From contig NC_051453.1 in the NCBI RefSeq assembly GCF_001649575.2, forward strand, positions 16,106,059-16,170,058: a stretch of DNA of 64,000 nt, given 5' to 3'. The position numbers were made by a program, and so were the translations under genes. Below are positions 40,861-53,790 of this stretch, piece by piece (positions within the stretch are counted from its first letter, which is position 1; every line of letters begins with the position of its first letter). A model generated the notes under the pieces. The model was not told the origin of the DNA. It saw only the letters and a list, made by a program, of their open reading frames with translations, and searched no databases. Source of the DNA: Kryptolebias marmoratus. Lineage: Eukaryota > Chordata > Actinopteri > Cyprinodontiformes > Rivulidae.

Positions 40861-42000
40861 TTAATAACATTATACTGTTTAATAACAAGGATAAACAAAC
40901 ACGCTAGGAGGAAGTGAGGTGGTTCTGATGAGTAAAACTCAATAACATTATAAAAATAACTTGTCACGTGCTAATTAAAGTGCAACTAAATGGTGCTAAA
41001 TTTAACTAAATATTGCAACAAAACAAAAATGATCCACAAATCATAAAAAACTACACGGCAAAACATTTTATTTAAACACAAACATTTTATTAAACAACAA
41101 AAATAGAAGCAAATAGTCAGACTTTCTTGCAATTTTTGAAAGTGGTCATGTAGAATACATCTTTAGGCTTTCTGAAGACTTTCAATGTTTGTTGTTTTTT
41201 TTTTTTTAGAGAAATATTATTTCAAGAATTAATTCAGACATAAAAAGGCTCCTAAAGTCAAGGGATGAACCAGTGTTGTGTTTATTCAAAACAATTTGAA
41301 CTAGATTTCGAGTAATTTTGTTACAAAGATGCATTTTCTTTCCATTTTTGTAGCCAAACATACCAAAGATAACATAGATCAACACACAAAATAATATTTT
41401 AGCCACAATAAAGTTGATTCTCAAAGATCTATTAGGTGACAACCTGACACAATATGTGATCAACTGAAAGGTGATGCATCTCTTAGGTCCTGTGTCAGGC
41501 TTTTGCTAGTTTCCCCCCTTATTTCCTAAAAATGCAACTTTCAGACACTGTTCATCTGCAGTAGATACGTTTATTTTTGTCCTCCGCTTGTGCGCATCCC
41601 TCATTTCTTTCAAGCACACGGTGCACAGTATGTTATTAATGATCGGGTACATGGACTGGACAGAAAACAAGTGAAAATGTTTAAATTGTTTGCACAGTCC
41701 CCTGTGTAAATTTATAAAAGTCTTTACATTTTGAAGCCTTGGAGCAGCCATCAGATAACTCCCAAAATTGGGGTTGGGACCCCACTGTGGGTGGCAAAAC
41801 AAGTGAGGGGTCTGGAGATGATATCAGGACATCTTTTGCCATAACTATTATAAAAAAAATAGCAATCATAATTGATTATAAATACTTGTGTAGTTGTTTA
41901 GGCTGTCATTGCATCCTTGTATGTATTTGCTCATTAGTAATGTTTTGTTACCAAGTGTCTGATGATGACATTTTGTGGGTCAGAATATGAAGAGAAAAGA
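40861..42000. other. AT-rich spacer between coa7 and ralgps2
   Basis: No gene found. The segment around 41745-41830 (GGTTGGGACCCCACTGTGGG, GAGGGGTCTGGAGATGATAT) resembles a common degenerate fish repeat. The minus-strand frames of 85-98 codons are AT-rich and unmatched. Confidence 0.5.
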
Positions 42001-42018
42001 TGATGCATTACTGCAGGC

Positions 42019-42037
42019 GACCACAAGATGGCGCCAG
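42019..42037 (+). promoter_or_regulatory. CTCF/YY1-type motif upstream of ralgps2 exon 1
   Basis: GACCACAAGATGGCGCCAG matches the CTCF core (CCAC-AAGATGGCGCC) and also contains the YY1 core AAGATGGCG. It sits at the upstream edge of the CpG-rich promoter region. Confidence 0.45.
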
Positions 42038-42039
42038 AG

Positions 42040-42600
42040 TCAAACGCACGAACCTCGCGCTCTTTACGATTCATGCAGGATGCTCAGTGCAGAACCATCT
42101 GTTTACACAAAAATACGAGTCCCGGCTGTCGAACCGATCATAACACACGAACAACAACAATGCGGGCAGCTGATGGAAGACGTCCGAGTGAGAAGAAGCG
42201 GGTCCGCTGTGGGAGGTGAGCGGCAGACTGGCCCAGTTTGCTCCCTGGAAGCTCCGCCCGTTAGCGCCTCCTCAGCCCCTCATTCAAAACACAACACAGC
42301 TGTTGCGAGGTGCACTGTCGCGAACGGAGCGTTAAAAACGACGAGCCGACACCGCTGTCCTCTAATGTCCCCGCTGGAATATCGGGCCCAGGAACGGCAA
42401 AACGGTGCACTCCGGTGAGTTACGGAACAAGATGAAGATGAACTTTGTTATCGTGTGCTCGCATCGTTCAGTAATCCCCCTCCTCCCCCTCATCGGCCGT
42501 CGAGTTAGCGAGCTAATGTTAAGCTCCGTCCGCGGGTCTGGGTGTGTTTGTTTTTATCTACCGCGCGTTCCTTACATCAAAATAAATCATGGTGCGCGAT
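42040..42600 (+). promoter_or_regulatory. CpG-rich promoter and probable non-coding exon 1 of ralgps2
   Basis: GC- and CpG-rich block at the head of the long gene-free stretch before the ralgps2 coding exons. A good donor, CTCCG|GTGAGTTAC, at 42414/42415 is the best candidate end for a 5'-UTR first exon. An alternative is GGGAG|GTGAGC near 42216. The link to ralgps2 is inferred from position and strand. Confidence 0.45.
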
Positions 42601-43069
42601 GATGCGGGACAGGCTGAATGGAGGCACGGTGGCTCTGGGGTTTTGCCGTGCAGGCATTCTGTAACTGGATGCGGTGATATGTTTTAGCTTTTTTATTTGA
42701 AACCCTCAATCCACGTGAAGATATGTTCGCCCCGCCTCATACCGAGAGAGCGAAGCGGAGGGTTTGACGCGTTGCCATCGGTAAATGATGCGCCCCCTTT
42801 TTCTGGCTATTGAGCCAGCCTAGTTAGCGATATTTGTAACACGCTAATATAGATAACTTGGACACAGTGTGTGTGTGTGTGGAGGGGGGGAATTGAGTGA
42901 GCTGAGCGTTTGTGGTTTGACTTTATCCAACCCCTGTTTGTGTCGAGGTGTTAGCTTGTTTTTAGCAGCCGCTGCAGGCTCCCCCTGCTCCGTCGGATAG
43001 CAGATAGCTCATTGGCGGTGAACCCCCCGCACAGTTGTCCTCCGGGGAGCGCTTTGGGTGTGGCGTGGG

Positions 43070-43071
<2 letters not shown>

Positions 43072-43098
<27 letters not shown>
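43072..43098. repeat. CA microsatellite
   Basis: About 13 CA units in ralgps2 intron 1. Confidence 0.9.
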
Positions 43099-43101
<3 letters not shown>

Positions 43102-43669
43102 ATGCCGTGTGTAGCCTTAGTTTACTTTGTCTGAGTCACAGCACTTTGGAGTCGGCATGCGGAGCTGAAAGTGGAGGCATTTTGAGTCCTGTGGCCTGAA
43201 ATTGTTCACATACCTCGAGCTTGAGTCTCTCAAAGCGCAGCTGCTAGCTAACCAGACTCCAGCAGCATCTGTCTCAAACTCAACCAGAACCATCGTTCAG
43301 ATTGGCTTTCCTTCCACCCAGTCCTTGCATTTCAAATTTAAAGAGTGCACCACTAAATCCTCTTAGTGGACCAGAGGAACTATAAGCTTACATGGGTGGA
43401 AGTGACCTACCACTCCTAACGAAACTTGATTTGTCTTTTACCCAGTGTTTTCTTGATTTCAATGAGGATTAGTCTGAGAATAAAGGGGCCAATTGATGAT
43501 ATTTTTAAAGATATGAACTCCCATGATCCCTGACCCTAAACAGTCATTTGCTATCAACTAGAATAGAATAGATTAAACCTTCATTAGTCCTCCGACAGGG
43601 AAATAAGGATTGCTGCAACAGCAGATTTGATTGCGATAAAAAGAAATACTTTCATAAAGTTAATAACAA

Positions 43670-44415
43670 GTATTTATTGAAGGAATGCATATCGCCCACT
43701 GCCCTTCATGCCAGAGATTAGGACTAACATCAATTTATGTTGAGAAATGATTAAGTTTTGGTCAAACCTTTTAAATAACATTAACCCTCTCAAGGCAGAC
43801 ATTGCAGATTTGCAACAGCGAATTGCATATACCTAATTACTCCACATTCATATTTTATGAGCCTTATTTTACTCAGATGATAATTTCCCCAAATATCTGA
43901 TTTTTCCTGTTACTAAAACTTAATTTGAGCCTGAGAGGGTTAAGAGCAAATGTCATGCAGTATCACAAGATGCCACGGGAATGACTCTCATCTTCTACCA
44001 CATCCAAACTGATCTCAATATCTGTAAAACTGACTGAGTTATACCCCTTTTTTGTGTTGGCTAATATTGATTAGCTGTGGCAGCCATTTTAAAGTTATTT
44101 TACCAACAAACTGGTGAAGTTCAATAGTTGATGCTAAAGTTTTAAGGAAAGCTCTTTTACAAATCGTACACGTTGTGAATGACTCTCGGCTACTACCGCA
44201 CCAAATTTTTAGCACAATATCTGTAAATTTGCATTGTTTTTTTGTGTGCGTTTCCACAGCCAACTTGTTTTTCACTGTTGGCTGTGGCGGCCGTCTTGTA
44301 TTGGGTTGCCTCGAAAAGTTAATCACTCGTAGATGCACGTCCTATAATTGCGTTGTGAGAATTTAATTAGAATCCGTCCAGTGGTTCATGGGATATTTTG
44401 CTAACGTCAAAGCTG
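43670..44415 (-). repeat. Repeat family A, antisense head-to-tail pair
   Basis: Two consecutive antisense copies. The first spans about 43680-44105, starting with GAATGCATATCGCCCACTGC and including GGCAGCCATTTTAAAG. The second spans about 44105-44415, with GAATGACTCTCGGCTACTAC, GGCGGCCGTCTTGTATTGGG and GTTCATGGGATATTTTGCTA. The first copy is longer because a 155 bp element is inserted in it (43785-43939). Confidence 0.75.
43781..43943. mobile_element. piggyBac-type MITE with TTAA duplication
   Basis: The 155 bp core (43785-43939) begins CCCTCTCAAGGC and ends GCCTGAGAGGG, inverted ends of about 12 bp. It is flanked on each side by TTAA (43781-43784 and 43940-43943), the target site of piggyBac transposons. 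No coding content. It splits a family A copy, so it inserted later. Confidence 0.75.
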
Positions 44416-45989
44416 TTTACACCAGGCAGACTCTTCTGGCTTTCCTCAGTTAAACTACTTTTTTTTTTTTTGTATAAACACAACCTTCCTCCTCGGTGAC
44501 GTGACTATTCTCTCCTCTCGCCCTTCTTTTAAAAGACTTTAAGGAATGTTCTGTATTGATGTTTTGTGGAGCTGCTGTTACGAACACTTCACATATGACC
44601 CGGAGGTCACCGGTTCAGACGCATGACTGCCGTGGCCTTTACAGTCCTGGGCTGCTGTTCAGATAAGACCGATGCAATCTTGTTTGAGTTTTAACCGTCT
44701 CCTTTGTCACTTAAATACTTGCAGGATGTATTTATTTGAATATTAATGACAGTGGCGGCCATACTGGTTCCGACTAGAGTTAAAGTTTCGTCCCTGAAAA
44801 CGAATTCTTTCCAAATTCTGGTCATTTTCAGCCTTGCAGATGGCAAAGAATTAATTCTTTTTTGGGGGGTTTCACTTTGTCTAATTTAGTCTAAAATCAG
44901 AGAAGGATGTGGGAATTTAATAGAGAGGTCACCGGTTTAAAGTTAAGCCTTAACATGGATGGTCAGCGTGGTTCTAAAACATTTCCCCAAGTCGCCCAAC
45001 TGTTAGGCCTTAGGTTTTTATCCAGTAAAACACCGTTGATTCAGGCTTCGATCTTACCCAGAGCTTTGCACTTGTCTTAAGCGTCACCACACCCATCCAT
45101 GTGCCTATTTATACATGCTGTAATATTATTTGCGTTATGCATCTTTGGGTTGATCTCATTCTTCGTCTGTAAACGAAAACGTCATGTTGCAAATCTGTTT
45201 GCCGCTTGCCAACGGGAACGGTGCGAACGCCTGGAGGCTTTGGCGAGGCTCAGGTGGTTAGCGAGCCGCATCTTCTTTGTTTAATCACGTCATCTTGCAA
45301 ATTCCACCGAATTATTTATGCCTTTGCAAAGAATGTAGGGCTGTAATTGAAACATCGAGTGCCTGTTGCAGTCTGAGAACGCCATTAAAAAGATGGGTCT
45401 GTCTTTGCAGACGTTATCCAAATGCAAACTTTAGTCACAGCTCACGTTTCACTCCCTGATTGATCGAAACCTACATGGACTCCCCGTGAGGTAATCTGAG
45501 CAGCAGCTACTTGTAGGAAACCGTCCACTGGTCATTACACATGCCACCTCCACCTTCTGGACCAGGCTAATCCCAGTGATGCCTCATGTATGCAGGCCCA
45601 TCTGTTCAGGTCCGTGGTGTTACTGCTCTTTCCAAGGCCTACAAATGTGATTAGTTAGAGATTACATCTGTGTGTGTGTGTGAAACGAAACTCCCTTTCT
45701 CCGAATCAGAGCTGCATGTTTACAAAGGAATGGGATAAAACACCGAGGTTTCTGCGTCATCAAGTGCAAACCCCTGGCCTCTCTCAGATTTCTGTTTCGC
45801 TGCACAATGTTTTTTAAAATGATCCGTATTTGTTGCATGAATGTGCAATAAAGCGCAGGTTGGTGAATACACGGTGCTTTTTGTTTTTCTGTGGCCTCGT
45901 GTGGCGCGACAGATACCTTAAAAGCATTTTTTTTTAATCTGCTTTAAAGCTTTTTCTGTGTTCAACCTCCAACTAGGGGCTGTTAATCA

Positions 45990-46003
45990 GTTGCCACGGT
46001 AAC
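45990..46003 (+). promoter_or_regulatory. RFX X-box match in ralgps2 intron 1
   Basis: GTTGCCACGGTAAC fits GTNRCC(N0-3)RGYAAC exactly. No conserved partner site was identified. Confidence 0.4.
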
Positions 46004-46334
46004 TTTATGCGTTTGTCTGGCACATCCATTCAGCACAGATGGAACTGCAAAGTCACATGTCGTCATACTCTTTCTTTGATGCCTCCCCTTTTATGTACAC
46101 CCCCGAGTAAAATGCAAGGCTTTTTTTTTTTCCCTTTCCCTTTTTCTTTTTGCTTTTGTTTTTATATTTATTGCATAAAGCCATTCAACATCCCTGCCAC
46201 CAGCAGAAAGAGTATCACAGTCTTAAATGTTTTAAAAAGGTTGTTTTTAAACATTATTACTAATAATACTGTGTATGATAAAGACTGAATGAGGTGTTTA
46301 TAATGTTGCTGGCATTTGGTTGAAATAGGTGTTG

Positions 46335-47807
46335 TACAACCCCATTTCTGACAAAGTTGTGTAAAAAGTAAATAAAAACAAAATGCAAAGATTTGTAAAT
46401 CTCATAAACCCGTATTTTCATCACAGTGGAACATGGTAAACATATCAAATGTTTAAACTAAAATTGTACCATTTTGGGGGAAAAAATAAGGTCATTTTGA
46501 TTCTGATGGCAGCAACACAAAAAAAAGTTGGGACAGAGTCCTGTTTACCTCTGTGAAGCAGCCCCTCTTAACATCAGTCTGTAAACATCCAGGACCTGAG
46601 GAGAGCAGCTGCTGGAGGTTTTGGAGGAATTATCGTCCCATTCTTGTCTAATGGAGGACTCTAGCTGCTAAACAGTCCTGGATCTTTGCTGTAGCTTTTT
46701 TTTTGTTTCTTGATGCGTCAAATATTTTTAATGGGTGAGAGGTCTGGACTGCAGGCGGGTCAGTTCAGCACCCAGACTCAGCTGCTGCAAAGCCATGCTG
46801 CTGTAAATGGATGCAGGTTAGCACCGTCTTGTTGAAATATGCAACGCTTTTCCTAAAAAAGATGACATCTGCGTGGGAGCATATGTTTTAAAACGTGTGT
46901 ATACTGTTTTGCATTGACGGTGCCTTTCCAGATGCGTAAGCTGCCCATGTCAGAGGAACTGATGCACCCCTATACCATCAGAGAGGCAGGCTTTTAAACT
47001 GCGCTGATAACAGGCTGGATGGTTCCTCTCCTCTTTAGTACTGAAGACGTGGTGCTCGTGGTTTCCAAAACAGTTTAAACATTCAGTTCATCTGACCACA
47101 GAACAGTTTCCCTCTCTGCCTTAGTCCATTTTAAATGAGCTTTGGTCCAGAGAAGACAGCAGCGTTTCTGGATGGTGTTCACATCTGGCTTCTTTGCATG
47201 ATAGAGCTTTAACCTGACACTTTGAACTGTGTTGACAGACAGTAATTTATGAAAGTGTTCCTGAGTCCATGCAGTGATGTCCAGAACAGAATCAGACCTG
47301 TTTTTAATGCAGTTTAGCCCGAGGGCTCAAAGATTACAACCATCCAGTTCTGACTTTCAGTCTTGTCCTTTGATCTCAGAGATTTCTCCAGAATCTTAAA
47401 AGCTTCTGATGATTTTATGAAATGCAGATGATGGGAGATTCAAAGTCTTCCAATTTTTCTGTTGAAGAACATTATTCTGAAATGATTTCACTATTTTTCG
47501 ATAGAGCTTTTGCAGTCTGGTGAACCTCTTCATAGCTTTACTTCTGAGAGATTCAGCCTCTTTAAAATCCTCTTTTTATACCCAGTCCTCTTTGCCAATA
47601 AACATAATTTGGTGCAAAAAAACCTCTCCAGCTGTTTCTTATCTGTACCACTTACTTTAACAGCCTTTTGTTGCCCCAGCGTCATCTTTTTTGAGATTTA
47701 TCGTTGCCATAAAATTCAAATTCACCTTATGAAATTTGCAAATCATTGTATTCTGTTTTTATTTACAGTTTACGCAGCGTCCCAAGGTTTTTGGTGCTGG
47801 GGTTGTA
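46335..47807 (-). mobile_element. Decayed Tc1/mariner-type transposon
   Basis: The ends TACAACCCCATTT and the inverted GCTGGGGTTGTA, with TA at each border, delimit about 1.47 kb. Minus-strand translation of the centre gives VLWSDE and KPASLMV-GCISS, typical of the DDE transposase of this superfamily, with stop codons in between, so it is inactive. The plus-strand frame at 47510-47824 is antisense to it. The family is common in fish. Confidence 0.7.
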
Positions 47808-48199
47808 GATGTTGGCTCGGCTAACACTTGATTAAATGTGAAACAACAAGACAAGAGACGAGTATAAAGCCTGATTTCACTTCCCAAACGTTTTTTTTAA
47901 CCCACAGCAGCATTTGAGGAAGTAGCGTGACGTTGCGTCCCCTCATTGTTGTGTGTGTTTTGTCATGCGGTTCCTGCTGTGTGGAAATCACAGCTCCTGT
48001 TTAGGAGAAGTAAAAGCCACCAATGGTGGTGGGATGCAGACGGCGTGGTAGCGGAAGCGGCACACAGAGGGTCAGTCTCGACTGATGGCTGAATCTGAGA
48101 TGTGCACATACAACAAACACAGCTGTGCAAGCAGCAGGAAGAGGATGCCTGGGGCTTTGAGAGTCTTTTAAGCTATTTTTCTTTTCTTTTTTTAAACAC

Positions 48200-48355
48200 C
48201 GATGGGCTGACTGTGGCTCTTTTTACAGTGATTATCTTCCACTTGGAAGATCCGTGGTTTGAGCCTCAACATGTCACCTGGGAAAGTAATTAAACCCCAC
48301 AATGCCCCTGACGTGATCATCACACAAAAGGCATTGCATCAGTAGTGTTTAAGCA
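48200..48355 (+). mobile_element. tRNA-derived SINE relic
   Basis: GGGCTGACTGTGGCTC (A-box area), then ATCTTCCACTTGGAAGATCC, then GTGGTTTGAGCCTC (B-box area), then AACATGTCACCTGGGAAA and an AATGCCCCTGA tail match the layout of a common percomorph SINE, from memory. Flanks are diverged. Confidence 0.5.
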
Positions 48356-51300
48356 CAGGATTAGAGTGAGTCTGAATGGAAAACATTGTCAAAGGCTGTA
48401 TGGTTTTTTCCTGTTCCACATCTGTTAATTCACATGTCAGCGACGCAACCAAGGCACATCACATCCAACTTGATGTGGTGCTGCTCTTTCTTTCGCTTTG
48501 CGTTTGTGTCGTTAGCTGGGAATATTGCTATTTTAGTCCTGCCTTGCCTACCTTCGTTTCATTTTCATTATCAGGCAATAGGCGTTACATTACGTCTGAC
48601 GTTCAGCACAGTTGCTTTGACAAACCCCGACTTCTTGCTCCTTCTTTTTCCCACCTCAGCTCTTCTGTTTATGGCTCATTCGGATCGATCTGCCTCTTGA
48701 CTATACTATGGATACCAAGCCCTCCTCGTAGATGGTGGTTATGTGATCCTGCGTTGAGCCGTAACTGATCTTCTGAATCAGGAGGCGCATCTGTCTGAGT
48801 CCTATCAGGTAAAGTTTCAGTGGGAATACCATTCTCATTGCAGATGAGCTTTAGCTCTTGTTCTGTTTTTGGCCCTGTCTGCCTATTAATACATTTAACA
48901 GAGTTAGATAAACCATTTATCTCTTGCTACCAAATTTGCAGCTAAGGATGAATGTCCTAGCAAAGCATTTTATGTCTAAGACGTATAATATATATATATG
49001 TGAGATACTTTTACTTTTCCAGGTCTAGCTTATATGACTGTGTATGTATTGCATATAGATTAGCTGCTGCTAATTATGAAGTGTTGATCTAAAATCTTGC
49101 AGATGTTTCCTTTTTTAGTATAATTTACCAGCTCTAAAGTAGGCCTAGTCAGTTTGTTGGTTTCAATTAGTTATAGTTATAGTTTGCAGCTATAAGGGTT
49201 TTTTTTTTATTATTATTGGCACTGTCAATATGAAATGACACGTTTTCCTGCATATATGAAATATTGCCCACATAAAAGTTTCCATGAGGGCTGTCAGGGG
49301 ACACTGACAAAGATATTTTCATTTTCTGTATCAAAATGCTGCTCAACTAGAGGTTTTCCAAGGTATCCTCTTCTGGGTTTTAAATATAAATATATATTTT
49401 AGGCTTTTATGTGTACTCTGAGAATTAAATTTTCTAGTCTTGTCAGCTTACTAAACAAGTTATGACTTCTCCTTGGCATTGTGTGGATTGAGTTTTTTTT
49501 TTTTTTTGAGTAAAATGAGAAGCTGTTGCATTTTGTCCTCCAAATGGAGAAGGTATACTTGGGCTGAAGTGAACATAAACAGACTGATTCCTCACCCTTC
49601 CACTTCCCCTCCGTGTATTGTTCTGATCCACCGGTCTGTGTCAGACAACCATCAAGTCTTTTTGGTTTCACAGCCTTATCTGTCTGTCTCAGCTCAGGGG
49701 CCCGGGTTAGAGCCGGGCTGTGTCATGGAAACTTTTGAACTTGGTCCTGTGCTTAATTAAAGACAATTCTGCTCTCTTTCTTCTTGCTTTCTTTTTCTCC
49801 CGGTGTTTTCTTTTGCAGACTTTGAACCTCAGGACGCAGCCGGCCTCTGGTTCATAATGATCTTTTGTTTTTTCTTACCTCAAGCAGTCTGAATACAAGG
49901 CCTATACCCCCCCCCCCCAAAACACCTGTTCGACTGTTTGTCTTTCCTTTTGACCAGACGGCACCTTTCTGAAAAGGAAAAGAAGTGATAATTCATATAT
50001 ATGAGGCAGATTTGTTCCCGTGTTCCTTTTCAGATGATCCATTTAAACTTGTGTGACTGAGACGGTGCTTCCTGTCGCCTTTGTCAGGTTTCCCACAGGT
50101 TGAGTCTCGACTTGAAGCCCTCGACTTGCAAACACATGCCTGCAATTACACACTTAACATCACCAACTGTCAGTGTGGAGATTAAGTCATTTATTCCGCA
50201 TTGGGGTTTGTGTTTTTTTAAATCTAGAGATAGTTGAAATCTTACTATTTTTAAATTAGTGGAACAGGTATGACTGGTAGCGCATTTAAGTTTTTGTTTT
50301 TGGTGAATCACTGACTGCTGAGATTAGTTTCCTAGAAAGACTCGATGAAACAACATTTATTTAGTTCTGCTTTGAGTTTTAAAATGAGTTGTGTTTAAAA
50401 CAAATTGGGTTCCCAGCGAGAGAGGGTGACTTTGCTGCAGGAAACGACGTCCCTCCTATTTTTAGTCACGCGGTGGATGTTTAGCAGCACATGGAGCCTT
50501 CCTGCTCCTGTCCTCGGAGAGAACAGAAGCTCGAACCTGAAAGCAGCTGAGTAACTCGGGCCTCCATGCTGTAATTTTTCTCTGTGTGTGTGTGTGTGTG
50601 CGCGCACAGACCACGCAGCCCCTTTGGCCACGGTTCTCCGTGGGAGAGGAGGATCACAGAAGGGGCGTGAGGGGCTCCTTCAGGGAGACCAGGGATGAGT
50701 GAGGGGGAGGGGAGTGAAAAGATACAGCTGTTTCCCGACTCTCAGCTGTTGCTCTTCTCCCATTTGCTGCAGACTCTTGTTCCTCTCCCTTGGAAGAAGC
50801 ACACTGTGTAACATTGTTCTGCGGCGTGAGAGAAAGATGAAAGCTTCGTCTCTCTTCTCGCTGCTATCTGATGGGAATCATAACCACCCTCCGTGTTCGT
50901 AAGCAGCGTAGTCATGACCAGATTAGGCAAAATCTGAGCTGCTCCTTCTGCTTTTGTATTCATCTCGTTTTTCTCTGCAATTAAGTCTGATATATGATTT
51001 ATTTATCACGCTTTTCCTTCTGTGTGTGTCTTGTTTGTGTCCTCAACCACTGTCTGTGTCAGTGTCATGTTTTATTCTCCCATGTGATCTTCAATCCAGT
51101 GACTTCTCAGAGTCTGGTTGTGTTGCTCATCCAACTCTTTGACGTTGTTGGACGATGGTATGTATGTCATTTGGCACTCAGTCTTTCTCTGATACTGAAA
51201 ACAGGTGGAAGCAGTTGGCACAGTTTGATCACATACTTTCTTATTTTTATTTTCTCTTTTCTTTCTTGATAATAGTGACTCAATGCTTGAAGACGTGTCA

Positions 51301-52055
51301 TTTTATTGTATATTTTCTGTGCCATGTTAGAGGAAAATAGGCACTTGGCACCGTTTTTGTGTGATCGCGTGTCAGACTGTAAATGCAACATGTCATCTTG
51401 GCGAGTTCAAAGTGGCTTCAATTCTGGGTCGAAACTGCTCCATTTAAAGTTGAAATGTTCCTTTTTGTTTTGCTGAGCAGACTACCTCTTCACCTACTTA
51501 GCCAGTTGTGATTGATCTGGGTTTGTTTTGCATTAAACGTAAAATAATCCTGGCATTTTATTCATACAGAAACAATGGACTTTACTGATGGCTCAGAGGA
51601 ATCAAAACCTTTGCATTTAAACATAAAACAGTATAGTAGAGCACCCCTGTAACCCCCCGAAACATAATAAATTTACATATTTTCTATGATAGTATCAGAC
51701 TCCTACATCCAGGATTTGTCAAATAAATGTCCACATAAACTAATTTCCTTCATCTGGGTATTCATAGTTTGTCACGTCAATAAATAAAGGCATTGTTGGA
51801 CCAAGGTTGTGGGGGCTTGTTCCTGTGTTTCCTTTTTTTTTCTTGTACATAATTGTACAGTTTGTCAGGTTGCAGCATGTAATTTGTGTTTCATTCAACC
51901 CCCCCCTAAGGGCCCACCCAGTATCCAATTGTAGGACTGGAGACTGGGTCCTGCATTTCTTTTTATGGTGAGGTGGAAATTTTTTTTTTTTTTTGTTGCA
52001 GGACATACTGGTTTAATTTATTTCATACTTGGTGGTTTTATCTTAGAGAGAGTTA

Positions 52056-52105
52056 ATAAATATATATATATATATATAATTTTTTTTTTTTTTTTTTTTT
52101 TGTTT
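52056..52105. repeat. AT dinucleotide run followed by poly-T
   Basis: About ten TA units directly followed by more than 20 T residues. Another A/T-rich run is at 52160-52175. Confidence 0.85.
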
Positions 52106-52916
52106 GAAAGATTTCAACTGAGTCATCACAAAATGATGGAAAAACTTAAATTATCTTGTTTTTTTTTTTTTTGGTTTTGTTGTCTTGAAACCAGTCGGGT
52201 GTAATTCCACAGTGGGATCAGATCATCAGCTCCTGAAGTGGAAACCGGAGTGTCCACGAGTGGCAGAGAGTAAAAGGAGTGAGAGCTGAAAACGATGCAG
52301 CAACATGAGACACTGGCTTAGCATTTGAATCACACAGCCGGTCAGATGGTGGTTTAGTAGCTGAATATTTCTGGTTTTAGTTCTTCTCAGAGGAAATGTC
52401 TCTTGAGTTCATGTGATCATCCATGTGAGGAGCAGATTTTCTGCACCAGGAACTGATTGGTATTGTTAGCTGTGTTTCATCTTTCCACAAGTGCACAAAT
52501 TTCCTCCTAAACAAACAGATATGAAAAATTAGAAGTCTGGTTAAAGGCGACGTTTAAAAAAAAAAAAAAAGTTTAAAATGAACCTGACTTACACACTGCT
52601 GTTTGTGAACAAAGTTGGCGAGCTGTAGACTTAAAACGTTTCCTCACTGTTGACAATTTAGTCACTTTCAGCTTCAAATTAAGGTCTTTTATCTGAATTG
52701 TGGCCCACTGATTTTATTTTGTCTTTGATAAAGTGATTATTTAAAAACCTGCACGTGCTAGATAGAGGTTGTTTGTCACTCTCTAACTTTCAGGAGCTGC
52801 ATTTTGCATTGTTTGATGATTCTTTTTTTCCATTTTTGCATCATGTCCAGCCTTCTGTGGGCTTTAAGTGTCTGGAAAATCTGTATCCATGTAAGAAATG
52901 TGACTCTCAATTTATC

Positions 52917-53790
52917 TACTCACACCAGACACTTTATTAGGTACACCTTGCTGGTACCAGGTTGGACCCCCACAGAACTGCCTTAATTCTTTGTGGCATA
53001 GATTCAACCATCTGTTGGAAACATTCCTCAGAGATTCTGGTCCATATTGACATGTTAGTGTCACACAGTTGCTGCAGATTTGTCAGCTGCTCCATGAAGT
53101 GAATCTTCCATTTCATCACATCCCAAAGGAGCTCGACTGGATTGGGATTTGATGGCTGTTGGAGAAACTGTTGGAGTTCAGTGAATCCAGCCTCATCAGA
53201 CCAGGCAACATTTTTCCAGTCGCTCATTGTCCAGCGTTGGTGAGCCTGTGTGAACTGTAGCCTCAGTTTCCTGTTCCTAGCTGACAGGAATGGCAGCTGG
53301 TGGGATCTTCTGCTGCTGCAGCCCATCTGCTTCAAGGCTGGATGTGTTGTGTTCAGAGATGGTGTTCTGCAGATCTTGGTTGGAACAAGTGATTGAGCTA
53401 CTTTTGTCTTTCTGTCATCTCCAACCACACTGCCCATTCTCCTCTGACATTACTGAGGCTTTTTTGTCCGAACAAATGCAGCTCATAGATATTTCCTCTT
53501 TTTTTGGACCATTTAAACCCTAGAGGTGGTTGTATATAAAAATCCCTGTAGATCAGAATTTTTTGAAATACTCAGACCCGCCCGTCTGGCACCAACAACC
53601 ACACCACATTCAAAGTCACTTAAATGCCCTTTCTTCCCTGTTATGATGCCCGGTTTGAACCTCAGCAAGTCGTCGTCACCATGTTTACGTGCCTACAGGC
53701 ACTGAGCTGCTGCCGTGTGATTGGCTGATCAGCTTTCTGTGTTTGCAAACGATTAAACAAGTGGACCTAATAAAGTGGCAGGGGATTATA
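52917..53790 (-). mobile_element. Internally deleted Tc1/mariner-type transposon
   Basis: The ends CACTTTATTAGGTACACC and the inverted CCTAATAAAGTG, with TA at the borders, delimit about 870 bp. The minus-strand frame 53437-52937 (166 codons) includes HQRWTMSDWKNVAWSDEAGF, NPNPVELLWDVMKW and SEECFQQMVESMPQRIKAVL, the N- and C-terminal parts of a Tc1-like DDE catalytic domain. The intervening catalytic part is missing, so the product cannot be functional. Confidence 0.7.

Noticed and set aside
44600..44680. Pol III B-box-like word (GGTCACCGGTTCAGACGC)
   Set aside because: No A box at proper spacing, so neither a tRNA gene nor a clear SINE.
48376..48768. 130-codon plus-strand open frame
   Set aside because: No recognisable domain, no splice context or promoter, overlapped by a second equally long frame; probably chance in ralgps2 intron 1.
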